Source: Candidatus Cryptobacteroides excrementipullorum (GTDB lineage: Bacteria > Bacteroidota > Bacteroidia > Bacteroidales > UBA932). From it: 47,323 nt of DNA. The position numbers and the translations under genes were made by a program. The number at the start of each line of letters is the position of its first letter. Position 1 is the first letter of the stretch. The notes below the pieces were generated by a model. The model did no database searches, was not told the origin of the DNA, and saw only the letters and a program-made list of their open reading frames with translations. The stretch lies in NCBI GenBank assembly GCA_017695065.1, contig JADILZ010000044.1, positions 1-47,323 on the forward strand, given 5' to 3'. This document shows, in pieces, positions 1 to 8,530 of the stretch.

Positions 1-295
1 GCCTGTCCACCCCCAGTCACCTGACGGTGACAGCCCCGGTGGGGCATGCGGCTCCGCTTCGCTGCGCCGGCACCTCCACTGCTTCGGTTTCCCTGACGGA
101 AACCTCGCTGACGTTCCGGTGCGGCCCTGAAGGGCCTTCCCATCTTAATCCCCAGTCACTTCGTGACAGCCCCTTGTTAAGGGGCGCCACCCCCTTCCTT
201 CCCCCTCGCCGGGGGACCTGTCGCAGGCCACGGGCCTGCTCCTTAATAGGTAATTCGATGTAATTTAATGAATTAAATTCATCGAATTCACATTA
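1..295. repeat. Hairpin-chain repeat, copy A (left end outside window)
   Basis: The first of three related intergenic elements; the others are at 26547-26954 and 46941-47323, all in the same orientation. It is a run of short GC-rich stem-loops, for example GTCACC/GGTGAC, GGTTTCC/GGAAACC, GGCCC/GGGCC, GCCCCT/AGGGGC, CCCCC/GGGGG and GCAGGCC/GGCCTGC. It ends in an AT-rich near-palindrome of about 37 bases at 252-288. The right terminus is degenerate here (cacatta where copy B has cacgttaa) and stops about two bases from the stop codon of the AraC gene. A + strand reading frame of 78 codons at 27-263 also exists in copy B but is broken in copy C, so I treat it as spurious. Confidence 0.85.
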
Positions 296-297
296 CT

Positions 298-1218
298 TTA
301 GAGACCCATCCTCATTTTCTTGGTGATCTTGCTCCTGTAGCCGAGAGGCGACTCCCCGAAATGTTTTTTGAAGAACTTGCCGAACGTGGACTGGTCGGGG
401 AATGACAGCCGGTCGGCTATCTCTTTGATGGACAGCTCCGTTTCCCTCAGCATCTGAAGAGCTTTCTCTGCACGTGCCTTGGCGATGATTTTCCCTGTCG
501 TGGTCTTTGTCTTCTCTTTGACCACCGCGGACAGGTACTGTTTCGATATGCAAAGCTCCCCTGCATAGAAGGTCACGCTGTGCTGTCTGTCTATATTTTC
601 CCTGAGCAGGGCCAGGAACTGCTGGAATATGACCCCGGAACGCGACGTCTCTATGGTGTGCCCCGGATTCCCGTCCCCGAAACGTTTCCATATCATGTCG
701 GCTATGTCTGACGTGAGTATATACAGGTGGGCGTAGTTGAGTTCGTGGAGGAAATGGTGTCTTTTCTTGCCCATCGCCGCTATCATGTTCCTCATGTCTG
801 CAAGCAGGGTGTCGCATTCGTCCCTTGTGATATTGACGTTGCTGTGCTTGTTGTCGTACAGGCGGTATATGGACTCCAGCGGGAAGGGATTGTTGTTCCT
901 GATGATATCCATCATCAGCTCGTCGCACACTTTCACGATGCATCCCCTGAAACCTCCGCTGTATGAGACCGAGTTCAGCCCGCTGCCGGACGGGATGACC
1001 CTTATGGCAGGGCTTTCCGCCTTGAATTCCTGCCGCCCTATGACATAGGAAATGCTCCCGTGGGTAGCAAGTATTATATTGTTGTAAATCATCTTTGCGG
1101 GCCTTCCCTCCGACTCCGCCGAAAAGTCCCCGCATAGCTCTGCCCCGTACAGTAGGCCGTTTATGTGATTTTCTCCAACTATTTGATTGTCAGAATATAG
1201 TTTTGCAAGTTCCTTCAT
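298..1218 (-). CDS. AraC/XylS family transcriptional regulator
   Basis: A 306-residue regulator. The N-terminal two thirds look like a ligand-sensing domain. The last 100 or so residues form the AraC double helix-turn-helix: the first helix pair surrounds LCISKQYLSAVVKE, and the second carries IKEIADRLSFPDQSTFGKFFKKHFGESPLGYR, the usual C-terminal signature. It is divergent from the TolC-adaptor-RND operon that starts at 1376, and two identical direct repeats lie between them at 1256-1289. The likely role is local control of that efflux operon, probably as an activator; this is inferred from position. The inducer is unknown. The start is an ATG at 1218. Confidence 0.93.
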   Translation of the reverse strand: MKELAKLYSDNQIVGENHINGLLYGAELCGDFSAESEGRPAKMIYNNIILATHGSISYVIGRQEFKAESPAIRVIPSGSGLNSVSYSGGFRGCIVKVCDELMMDIIRNNNPFPLESIYRLYDNKHSNVNITRDECDTLLADMRNMIAAMGKKRHHFLHELNYAHLYILTSDIADMIWKRFGDGNPGHTIETSRSGVIFQQFLALLRENIDRQHSVTFYAGELCISKQYLSAVVKEKTKTTTGKIIAKARAEKALQMLRETELSIKEIADRLSFPDQSTFGKFFKKHFGESPLGYRSKITKKMRMGL

Positions 1219-1255
1219 ATTCCATGTGTTCGGGCTGCAATATATACATTATTTG

Positions 1256-1289
1256 TCAATTTTGACCATTAGTATATCAATTTTGACCA
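1256..1289. promoter_or_regulatory. Tandem operator for the AraC regulator (candidate)
   Basis: The 13-mer TCAATTTTGACCA occurs exactly twice, at 1256-1268 and 1277-1289, in the same orientation. The start-to-start distance is 21 bp, two helical turns. AraC-type proteins typically bind tandem direct half-sites with this phasing. The pair lies in the divergent intergenic region, 33 bases upstream of the only good -7 box of the efflux operon. Confidence 0.7.
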
Positions 1290-1321
1290 CTCAGGGCATG
1301 CTCCTGTCAGATTTTTTGATG

Positions 1322-1329
1322 TATTTTTG
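1322..1329 (+). promoter_or_regulatory. -7 box for the efflux operon
   Basis: TATTTTTG matches the Bacteroidetes -7 consensus TAnnTTTG, 46 bases before the TolC ATG at 1376. No TTG/TTTG is found at the matching -33 distance. That fits a promoter needing the activator bound at 1256-1289. Confidence 0.5.
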
Positions 1330-1375
1330 CACTTTTCACGGAAAAATACCAGACAATAGGACATATATCAACAAG

Positions 1376-2851
1376 ATGAGAGAGAAACTTTTAGCATTAT
1401 GCCTGGTGGCAGCCCCTGCCCTGGTGCCCCATGACGCATCGGCCCAGTACAGGACTTTGCCTTCCCGGGCTGACTCTGTGGTGCGGCATACCCTATCTGC
1501 GGCCGACACCGCTTCCTCCCCTGTGGTCATAACCCTTGAACAGGCCCTTCAGATAGCCCTGAGCGAGAATATCCCTGTGAAAGTGGCTGACCAGGAAATT
1601 CAGAGGACGACGTATGCCAGGAAAGGCACCTACGCTTCGCTTTTCCCTCAGATAGATGTCTCCGGCACATACCAGAGGACCATCAAGAAGCAGGTCATGT
1701 ACATGGATTTCGACATGAGTTCAATGGAAGGCGGGGGCGGGTCCTCTGAAGGGGATGGCACCGGAAGCGGGGAAGGCTTCACCATCCCTGACACGAGCGA
1801 AGGTCTGGAAGTCGGGAGATGGAACACATGGGCGGCCGGACTGAACGCCACCATGCCGCTTGTGAACCCGCAGCTGTGGAAGAGCCTCAGGATCTCCGGA
1901 CTGGAGGTCGAGATGGCCATCGAGAAGGCACGGTCCTCCCGCCTGGACATGGTGACACAGGTCAAGCAGGCGTTCTACGGGACGCTCCTGGCCAAGGAGG
2001 CTTTCCAGGTGTATAAGGACGTGTATGAAAATGCCTTGGACAACCTGCACGAGACAGAGAAGAAGTTCAGGGTACAGAAGGCCACTGAATATGACATGAC
2101 AAGGGCGCAGACCAGCGTGGCGAATGCCATCCCGGATGTCTATAATGCAGAGAGTTCCGTAATCCTTTCCCTGTGGCAGCTCAAGGCGGTGATGGGGGTG
2201 GACCTGGACATGAACCTGGATGTGGCTGGGAAGCTCGAGGACTATTCTTCGCAGATGCTCTATGCCGAGATACAGGGCGATTCAATCAGCCTGGAGAACA
2301 ATACCACCATGCGGCAGCTTGCCTTGCAGGCCGAGCAGCTTGCCCACACCATCAAGATGCAGAAATATGCCTACATCCCTACACTTTCGGCCGCGTTCTC
2401 GTTCAGCATCAACGCCATGACCAATGACTTCAAGTTCTCCCAGTACCAGTGGACACCGTATTCTTATGTAGGTGTGAACCTTTCCATACCGGTATTTTCC
2501 GGAGGCAAGAGGTACAATGACGTACGCCAGGCAAAGACCCAGGCCACACAGCTCAGGCTCCAGACAATGGACACTGAGCGGAATCTGAAGATAAGCATCA
2601 GGCAGAGCCTCGTGACGATGGAGACCAGCATGAAGACGTACCAGGCTGCCAAGGCTGCCGTGGCTTCCGCAAGGAAGGGATACTCGATAGCCAGCAAGAC
2701 ATACCAGGTGGGCAAGAACACCCTTCTGGAGCTGAATGATGCCAGGCTTGCACTCACCCAGGCTGAACTGGGCGCTTCCCAGGCCGTGTATGACTACCTG
2801 GTGGCCAAGTCCATCCTGGAGCAGACCCTCGGCCACGACTTCACCGAATAG
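1376..2851 (+). CDS. TolC-family outer-membrane efflux protein
   Basis: Outer-membrane channel of a tripartite RND pump, 491 residues from the chosen start. The ATG at 1376 gives a clean signal peptide (MREKLLALCLVAAPALV...DASAQ); the longer frame back to 1187 would run through the promoter. The mature part has the two duplicated TolC/OEP repeats, the first beginning at TLEQALQIALSEN and the second around the conserved NLSIPVFSGG segment, with long helical stretches between. A glycine/serine/glutamate-rich loop of about 25 residues sits in the first repeat, around residues 120-145. It is the first gene of an operon with the adaptor (2926) and the RND pump (4015). TolC-first order is less common than TolC-last. 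Confidence 0.93.
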   Translation: MREKLLALCLVAAPALVPHDASAQYRTLPSRADSVVRHTLSAADTASSPVVITLEQALQIALSENIPVKVADQEIQRTTYARKGTYASLFPQIDVSGTYQRTIKKQVMYMDFDMSSMEGGGGSSEGDGTGSGEGFTIPDTSEGLEVGRWNTWAAGLNATMPLVNPQLWKSLRISGLEVEMAIEKARSSRLDMVTQVKQAFYGTLLAKEAFQVYKDVYENALDNLHETEKKFRVQKATEYDMTRAQTSVANAIPDVYNAESSVILSLWQLKAVMGVDLDMNLDVAGKLEDYSSQMLYAEIQGDSISLENNTTMRQLALQAEQLAHTIKMQKYAYIPTLSAAFSFSINAMTNDFKFSQYQWTPYSYVGVNLSIPVFSGGKRYNDVRQAKTQATQLRLQTMDTERNLKISIRQSLVTMETSMKTYQAAKAAVASARKGYSIASKTYQVGKNTLLELNDARLALTQAELGASQAVYDYLVAKSILEQTLGHDFTE

Positions 2852-2925
2852 ATATCCTTGCCGTCCGGGACGCGCATGCTGTGCCGGGGGCTTTCTTATG
2901 TAATCCACGAAAAAAAAGACAGACT

Positions 2926-3954
2926 ATGAATACATTGCTCAAAGTGACAACGTTGTTCCTGATAGCCGCATCGGCGGCTTCATGTGCAGGAGGGAAAAGG
3001 AATGCCGTGACGGATGCATCCTCGCAGGAAGAGCTGCCTTCCGTGGCCGTCAGGCAGGTATTTGCGGAAGATGTCCCGCAGACAGGTGTATATACATCGA
3101 CAGTGCAGGCTTATGTGAAAAACAATATCGCACCCCAGGCTGTCATGAGAATCAAGGACATAAAGGTCGATATCGGGGACTTCGTGAAGAAAGGGCAGGT
3201 TGTGGCCGAGATGGATGCCATAAACCTGCAGCAGGCCAGGCTGCAGATGGTCAATGATTCCATCGAATACGGCAGGCTGAAGGAGCTTTACGGGGCCGGA
3301 GGCCTGTCCAAGTCGGATCTCGACGCCATGGAGCTGAAATACAACGTTTCCAAAAGCACATACGGGAACCTGCTCGAGAACACGGTCCTGCTCAGCCCGG
3401 TGGACGGGGTGATTTCCGCCAGGAATTATGACAAGGGGGACATGTTCACCATGGGGCAGCCCATCTATACCGTGGAGCAGATTACACCGGTGAAGCTCCT
3501 GATAGGCATATCCGAGGTGGACTACACCAAGGTGCATACGGGAGACAAGGTGAAGATAACTGCGGATGCCTTCCCCGGAAAGGAGTTCGCCGGCAGCATA
3601 AGCCGGATTTACCCTACCATAGACCCTGCCACCCACACCTTTACAGTGGAGGTCGTGGTGGAGAATGCCGACAGGGTCCTCCGTCCCGGGATGTATGCCA
3701 GGGTCACTGTCACATTCGGGGTGAACCGCAGTGTGGTGGTGCCGGACGAGGCCATAGTAAAGCAGGTCGGCTCAGGCGACCGTTTCGTCTATGTGCTCAA
3801 CCCTGACAGCACGGTGACATACACCAAGGTCATCCCTGGCCGCCGCATGGACTTCACATACGAGATCCTTTCCGGTCTCGAAGACGGTGCCACTGTAGTC
3901 ACCGAAGGCCAGGTGCGCCTGAAGTCCGGCATAAAAGTGAAGGTCGGGCAGTGA
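2926..3954 (+). CDS. RND efflux periplasmic adaptor (membrane-fusion lipoprotein)
   Basis: Periplasmic adaptor linking the RND pump at 4015 to the TolC channel. It has a lipoprotein signal peptide with lipobox AASC near residue 20, so it is probably anchored to the inner membrane. A split barrel-sandwich/lipoyl domain follows (VDIGDFVKKGQVVAEMDAINL, then SPVDGVISARNYDKGDMFTMGQPIYTV) around a short coiled-coil hairpin, then beta-barrel and membrane-proximal domains. I chose the ATG at 2926 over a GTG at 2881 because it starts directly at the signal peptide. The protein is 342 residues, normal for the AcrA/MexA-like family in Bacteroidetes. Confidence 0.93.
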   Translation: MNTLLKVTTLFLIAASAASCAGGKRNAVTDASSQEELPSVAVRQVFAEDVPQTGVYTSTVQAYVKNNIAPQAVMRIKDIKVDIGDFVKKGQVVAEMDAINLQQARLQMVNDSIEYGRLKELYGAGGLSKSDLDAMELKYNVSKSTYGNLLENTVLLSPVDGVISARNYDKGDMFTMGQPIYTVEQITPVKLLIGISEVDYTKVHTGDKVKITADAFPGKEFAGSISRIYPTIDPATHTFTVEVVVENADRVLRPGMYARVTVTFGVNRSVVVPDEAIVKQVGSGDRFVYVLNPDSTVTYTKVIPGRRMDFTYEILSGLEDGATVVTEGQVRLKSGIKVKVGQ

Positions 3955-4014
3955 CAGACCGGCCTCCGCCGGAGGGAAGTAACATGATGCAATAAAAAAA
4001 AGAATACAATATCT

Positions 4015-7000
4015 ATGAGTATATACAGAAAGGCAGTCAACAATCCGGTGACCACCTCCCTGGTCTTCGCCGCCTGCGCCATCCTGGGGATATTCTCTCT
4101 CATGCGGATATCTATAGACCAGCTGCCGGAGTTTGACGCCAACGTGATAATGGTCATGTCCTCATATCCGGGGGCCAGCGCGGAGGACATTGAGACCAAT
4201 CTTTCAAAAGTCCTGGAGAACGCCCTTAACGGAGTGAGCGACCTGAAGGACATCACCTCCCAGTCCAAGGAGAACATCTGCCTGATAATGCTGGAGTTCG
4301 AGTGGGGAGTGGACATAGACGTGGCGACGAACGATGTCAGGGACAAGCTGGACCTGGTCAATTCCGAGCTTCCGGACGGAGCCACGATACCTGTCATCTT
4401 CAAATTCAGCGCGGACGACCTTCCGATCATGATACTCTCGGCCACGGCCGGAGAGAGCCTGCCTGCCCTGGAGAAGATTCTTGACGACAAGGTAACCACT
4501 CCTCTGGCGAGAGTCTCCGGAGTGGGAACCGTGTCTGTCACCGGAGCGCCGCAGAGGGAGATACAGGTATTCTGCGACCCCGGCAAGCTGGAGGCCTACG
4601 GTCTTTCCATCACCACCATATCCGGTATTCTCGCCTCGGAGAACAGGAATGTCCCGAGCGGAAGCATAGACATCGGCTCCGACACATATTCCGTCAGGGT
4701 CGAGAAAGAATTCGAGAATGCCGAGGAGATGCTCGACATAGTAGTGGGGTATTCGGCCGGGCAGGCTGTCTATCTCAGGGATGTTGCACGTGTGACCGAC
4801 GGGCAGGAGGAGCGTGCCCAGGAAGCCTACACCGATGGAGTACAGGGGGCGCAGATAGTCATCCAGAAACAGACCGGTGCCAACTCCGTGGATGTGATAA
4901 ACGGAGTGAAGAAGGCCCTTGCGCAGATACAGCGGACGCTCCCTTCGGACGTGAAGATAACCACTGTCATAGACAATTCCAGGAATATCATCAACAGTAT
5001 AGACTCACTGAAGGAGACGCTTGTCATAACATTCCTGGTGGTGATGCTGGTGGTGTATGTCTTTCTCGGAAGGTGGAGGGCCACCTTTATCATTGTCCTG
5101 GCCATACCTATCTCCCTGCTGGCATCTCTGGTGTACCTGTTCGCAACGGGGAATACGTTGAATGTCATATCATTGTCAGCCCTTTCCATAGCGATAGGAA
5201 TGGTGGTGGACGATGCCATTGTGGTGCTCGAGAACATCACCACGCACCTGGAGAGGGGAGAGAAGCCCAAGGAGGCCGCCGTCCATGCCACCCAGGAGGT
5301 GGGTATTTCAGTCATAGCCTCCACCCTCACCATGCTTGCAGTATTCTTCCCGCTTACCCTCATACAGGGCATATCCGGGGTGATGTTCAAGCAGCTTGGG
5401 TGGATTGTCTGCATCATCATGATTGTCTCTACGGTCGGTGCCATTACCCTTGTGCCTATGCTTTGCTCGAGGTTCCTGGTGCTAAAGCCAAAGACGGGTA
5501 AGCTGCACAGGGCGATTTTCGGTCCTGTGAACAGGTTCATCGACTGGATAACCAGGGGGTACGGCCATATCATCGCATGGTCCGTAAGGCACCGTACCGT
5601 GGTGGTATGCACTGCGCTCGGCATATTCCTCTCCACCCTTGCCGTCCTGGGGCCGATGGTCAAGTCGGAGTATTTCCCGAAGTCCGATTCCGGACGTATC
5701 TCAGCCACTGTCGAGCTTCCTGTGGGTACAGCGCAGCACATCACCAGGGAATTTGCCGAGAACCTTTACTCCCGCTTCATGAGCGAAATCCCCGAGATGG
5801 AGGTCTGCAGCTACACTCTCGGCCAGGCGGACACGGACAACGCCTGGGGCTCGATGCAGAATACCGGCACCCATATCATCTCATTCAGCTTCAACATCGG
5901 CAGCATGGAACTGCGTGAGCGCTCATGCACTGAGATTGCCGACATCATACGCTCAGACCTGGACAGTTATCCGGAGATAAAGAAATACGAGGTGACCGAA
6001 GGAGAAGGCGGCATGGGAGGTCAGAGCTCGGTGGATATAGAGATATACGGCTACGACTTCAGCACTACAGACCGCCTGGCGGAAGTCATCGCGGAAAAGA
6101 TGAAGGCAGAGGGAAACGCCTCGCAGGTGACCATAAGCCGTGACGAATACACTCCGGAGTATGAAGTGGACTTTGACAGGACAAAGCTGGCTGTCAACGG
6201 GCTGAACAGCACCACGGCCGCCTCCTATGTCAATGCGGCAATCAACGGGTCCACCCAGTCGTTCTACCGCGAGGACGGTGACGAGTACAACATCAGGGTC
6301 CGTTATGCCCCCGAGTTCAGGACAAGTGTCGAGGACATAGAGAACATAATGGTCTACAGCCCTGCGGGAATGGGGATAAGGGTGAAGGACCTGGGCACCG
6401 TGGTGGAGGACATGACACCTCCTACCATAGAGCGCAAGAACAGGGAGAGGACCGTCACCGTGAATGCGGTGGTGGGCAACGGCTATGCGCTGAGTGACGT
6501 GTATGCCTCCGCGCAGAAGGTGATACGGGAGACCGAGATTCCGTCCGAGCTGTCCGTGGTCATCGCAGGAGACATAGAAGACCAGCAGGATACATTCTCT
6601 GATTTGTTCATGTTGCTGATACTCATCGTGATACTGGTGTATATCGTGATGGCCTCGCAGTTCGAGTCCTTCATGAGCCCGTTCGTGATCATGTTCTCCA
6701 TCCCGTTCGCGCTTACCGGTGTGATACTGGGGCTCACCATCACAGGGACACCGCTTGGGCTTATGGCCATGATCGGCATCATCATCCTGATGGGAATAGT
6801 GGTGAAGAACGGTATCGTGCTGATTGACTATACCATACTCTTGCGTGAGCGGGGTCAGAGCATATCCGATGCGGTGGTGATTGCCGGCAGGTCCCGTCTG
6901 CGTCCTATACTGATGACCACGCTCACCACCGTGCTGGGCATGGTGCCGCTGGCGGTCGGCAAGGGGGAAGGCTCCGAGATGTGGCGCTCGCTCGGTATGA

Positions 7001-7137
7001 CGGTGTGCTGGGGACTTACTGTCTCCACGCTCGTGACCCTTGTGCTCATACCTACCATATACTGCTCATTCGCCACCATGCAGGAAAAACGCCGCCTGAA
7101 GAAAACAAGGACAGAACTTCAACAGGAAAAGAAATGA
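4015..7137 (+). CDS. RND efflux transporter, HAE1-like inner-membrane permease
   Basis: Proton-driven inner-membrane pump of 1040 residues, the normal length for the AcrB/MexB (HAE1) family. The N-terminal first helix and PGASAEDIE segment are typical. TM4 carries the paired acidic residues of the proton relay in IAIGMVVDDAIVVLENI. The second half repeats the fold, with GIVVKNGIVLIDY near residue 930. Two large periplasmic loops are present. HAE1 pumps usually export drugs, bile salts or other amphiphiles; the substrate cannot be read from sequence. The stop overlaps the ATG of the PII-like gene (ATGA), so the two are translationally coupled. Confidence 0.95.
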   Translation: MSIYRKAVNNPVTTSLVFAACAILGIFSLMRISIDQLPEFDANVIMVMSSYPGASAEDIETNLSKVLENALNGVSDLKDITSQSKENICLIMLEFEWGVDIDVATNDVRDKLDLVNSELPDGATIPVIFKFSADDLPIMILSATAGESLPALEKILDDKVTTPLARVSGVGTVSVTGAPQREIQVFCDPGKLEAYGLSITTISGILASENRNVPSGSIDIGSDTYSVRVEKEFENAEEMLDIVVGYSAGQAVYLRDVARVTDGQEERAQEAYTDGVQGAQIVIQKQTGANSVDVINGVKKALAQIQRTLPSDVKITTVIDNSRNIINSIDSLKETLVITFLVVMLVVYVFLGRWRATFIIVLAIPISLLASLVYLFATGNTLNVISLSALSIAIGMVVDDAIVVLENITTHLERGEKPKEAAVHATQEVGISVIASTLTMLAVFFPLTLIQGISGVMFKQLGWIVCIIMIVSTVGAITLVPMLCSRFLVLKPKTGKLHRAIFGPVNRFIDWITRGYGHIIAWSVRHRTVVVCTALGIFLSTLAVLGPMVKSEYFPKSDSGRISATVELPVGTAQHITREFAENLYSRFMSEIPEMEVCSYTLGQADTDNAWGSMQNTGTHIISFSFNIGSMELRERSCTEIADIIRSDLDSYPEIKKYEVTEGEGGMGGQSSVDIEIYGYDFSTTDRLAEVIAEKMKAEGNASQVTISRDEYTPEYEVDFDRTKLAVNGLNSTTAASYVNAAINGSTQSFYREDGDEYNIRVRYAPEFRTSVEDIENIMVYSPAGMGIRVKDLGTVVEDMTPPTIERKNRERTVTVNAVVGNGYALSDVYASAQKVIRETEIPSELSVVIAGDIEDQQDTFSDLFMLLILIVILVYIVMASQFESFMSPFVIMFSIPFALTGVILGLTITGTPLGLMAMIGIIILMGIVVKNGIVLIDYTILLRERGQSISDAVVIAGRSRLRPILMTTLTTVLGMVPLAVGKGEGSEMWRSLGMTVCWGLTVSTLVTLVLIPTIYCSFATMQEKRRLKKTRTELQQEKK

Positions 7138-7427
7138 AAGCGATATTCATAGCATACAACCAGGCGTACTACGCCGAGATAGTCGAACTCCTTGAAGCCA
7201 ACGGATGCCGCGGCTACACCATGTGGGAAGACATTCAGGGCCGCGGCTCCAGGGACGGGGAACCGCATCTGGGAAACCATGCATGGCCGACGCTTAACAA
7301 CGCGGTGCTTGCTTTTGTCGAGGACAGCAAGACAGGCCCTATTCTGGACGGTATCCGTGAAAAGGACTCTCTAACCCCGGAGCTCGGTATCAGGGCTTTC
7401 GTGTGGTCCGTTGAGAAGACAGACTGA
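7134..7427 (+). CDS. Small PII-like protein at the end of the RND operon
   Basis: A 97-residue protein starting at an ATG that overlaps the RND stop codon by four bases. Its features are an N-terminal beta strand (MKAIFIAYNQAYYAEIVELL), a glycine-rich central loop with GYTMWEDIQGRGS, and a C-terminal strand ending IRAFVWSVEKTD. This pattern fits the ferredoxin-like fold of PII and PII-like proteins, with the variable loop at GRGSRDGEPHLGNHAWP. The family assignment is by overall pattern only. Small PII-like proteins are known beside heavy-metal and RND pumps and could sense a ligand or metal for the transporter. The histidines and glutamates in the loop could bind a metal, but that is inference. 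Confidence 0.7.
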   Translation: MKAIFIAYNQAYYAEIVELLEANGCRGYTMWEDIQGRGSRDGEPHLGNHAWPTLNNAVLAFVEDSKTGPILDGIREKDSLTPELGIRAFVWSVEKTD

Positions 7428-7503
7428 TCATGGCCGGACGGAATGGCAGGTGACCTCCCGGTGCCGCATGTCACCGGCGTCTTTGAAGCGTCATCCTGTA
7501 TTC

Positions 7504-7533
7504 TTGTGGGAACGGAAAAAATTGTTATATTTG
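7504..7533 (+). promoter_or_regulatory. Bacteroidetes-type promoter of the 7.6-13.7 kb operon
   Basis: A TTG at 7504-7506 and TATATTTG at 7526-7533 are separated by 19 bases, matching the Bacteroidetes -33/-7 consensus. The box lies 28 bases before the ATG at 7562. No comparable signal is seen in the short gaps further down, so this promoter probably serves the whole gene row to gldH. Confidence 0.75.
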
Positions 7534-7561
7534 CAGGTTGAGTAATTCTAATTAAAAAGAG

Positions 7562-8170
7562 ATGAAAAGGATTTACATTATACTTGCAGCAGCGCTGCTG
7601 GCATTGTGCATCCCGGATACGGTCTGTGCACAGCATTTCGGTGTGAAGGCCGGAGTGAATTTCTCGGACCCGAAGAATGATGTGAAGACCAACCTCGGCT
7701 ACCAGGCCGGCATTGCAGTGCAGTGCGACCTTCCGTTGTGGTTCTCCATCCAGCCGGAGCTCCTCTTCCATGTGAAAGGAGGCCAGGCCGATATGGGCAG
7801 GAATGTTGACAACCAGGCGTTCGGCCTCGGCTATCTTGAGCTGCCTGTCAACATACAGTGGGGCCCGCGTTTCTCTGATGACAGGTTCCGTGTCTTCCTC
7901 CAGGGGTCCCCGTTCATCGGGTATGCCATTTCCAAGGATATGAAGGACGCCAGAGGTGAGACATACGACTGGAAGAACATCAACAGGTTCGAATACGGCG
8001 TCGGTGCCGGGCTCGGAGTCCAGCTCTGGAGGCATTTCCAGATCACCGCACAGTACAACTGGAGTCTCGGCGACCTTGTCAATTCAGGCTTCGCCGAAGA
8101 GGAGTTCAAGAGAATCTTCGACGAGTCCAACTTCAGCGGATATACAGTTTCTTTAGCAATAATATTCTGA
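7562..8170 (+). CDS. PorT-like outer-membrane beta-barrel protein
   Basis: A 202-residue exported protein. The signal peptide runs to about residue 22 (cleavage after CAQ), followed by FGVKAGVNFSDP, the start typical of the PorT-family barrel (outer-membrane protein beta-barrel domain, about eight strands). It ends in a hydrophobic strand with a terminal phenylalanine (YTVSLAIIF), the usual barrel C-terminus. The function is unknown; the founding member PorT belongs to the type IX secretion system, but most family members are not secretion components. A similar gene at 8531 lies on the other side of trxA, so the two are probably old tandem paralogues. Confidence 0.85.
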   Translation: MKRIYIILAAALLALCIPDTVCAQHFGVKAGVNFSDPKNDVKTNLGYQAGIAVQCDLPLWFSIQPELLFHVKGGQADMGRNVDNQAFGLGYLELPVNIQWGPRFSDDRFRVFLQGSPFIGYAISKDMKDARGETYDWKNINRFEYGVGAGLGVQLWRHFQITAQYNWSLGDLVNSGFAEEEFKRIFDESNFSGYTVSLAIIF

Positions 8171-8203
8171 AAACAACATTTTTAAAATAAGAGGACATAG
8201 ATT

Positions 8204-8518
8204 ATGGAACTACAGGTAACAGATTCGAATTTCAAAGATATACTCGCTACAGACAAGCTTGTCATGGTGGATTTCTGGGCTACATGGTGCGGTCCTTGCC
8301 GCGCAATCGCCCCATTCGTCGAGGAACTTGCAAAGGAGTATGAAGGCCGTGCCGTCATTGCAAAATGCAATGTGGACGAATGTCAGGAAGTCCCTGTACA
8401 GTACGGGATAAGGAACATACCTACGCTCCTGTTCTTCAAGAACGGGCAGCTCGTGGACAAGATGGTCGGCGCCGCTCCTAAAAGCGATCTTGCCAAGAAG
8501 ATAGATTCCCTCCTGTAA
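8204..8518 (+). CDS. trxA: Thioredoxin
   Basis: A cytoplasmic thioredoxin of 104 residues, the standard length. The active site WCGPC is at residues 28-32, preceded by VMVDFWAT. The cis-proline loop is in IRNIPTLLFFKNG. There is no signal peptide. It reduces protein disulfides with electrons from thioredoxin reductase, which is not encoded in this window. It sits between two PorT-like barrel genes, 33 bases after the first and 12 bases before the second, so it is co-transcribed with them. Confidence 0.97.
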   Translation: MELQVTDSNFKDILATDKLVMVDFWATWCGPCRAIAPFVEELAKEYEGRAVIAKCNVDECQEVPVQYGIRNIPTLLFFKNGQLVDKMVGAAPKSDLAKKIDSLL

Positions 8519-8530
8519 CGTTGTCCGGAG

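Noticed and set aside
27..263. A 78-codon reading frame in copy A, also present in copy B at 26685-26921
   Set aside because: It runs through the hairpin stems, is broken in copy C, and has low-complexity composition; conservation is explained by the DNA repeat itself.
7449..7475. GGTGAC/GTCACC stem after the RND operon as a terminator
   Set aside because: Only a 6-bp stem with a 15-base loop and no T run after it.
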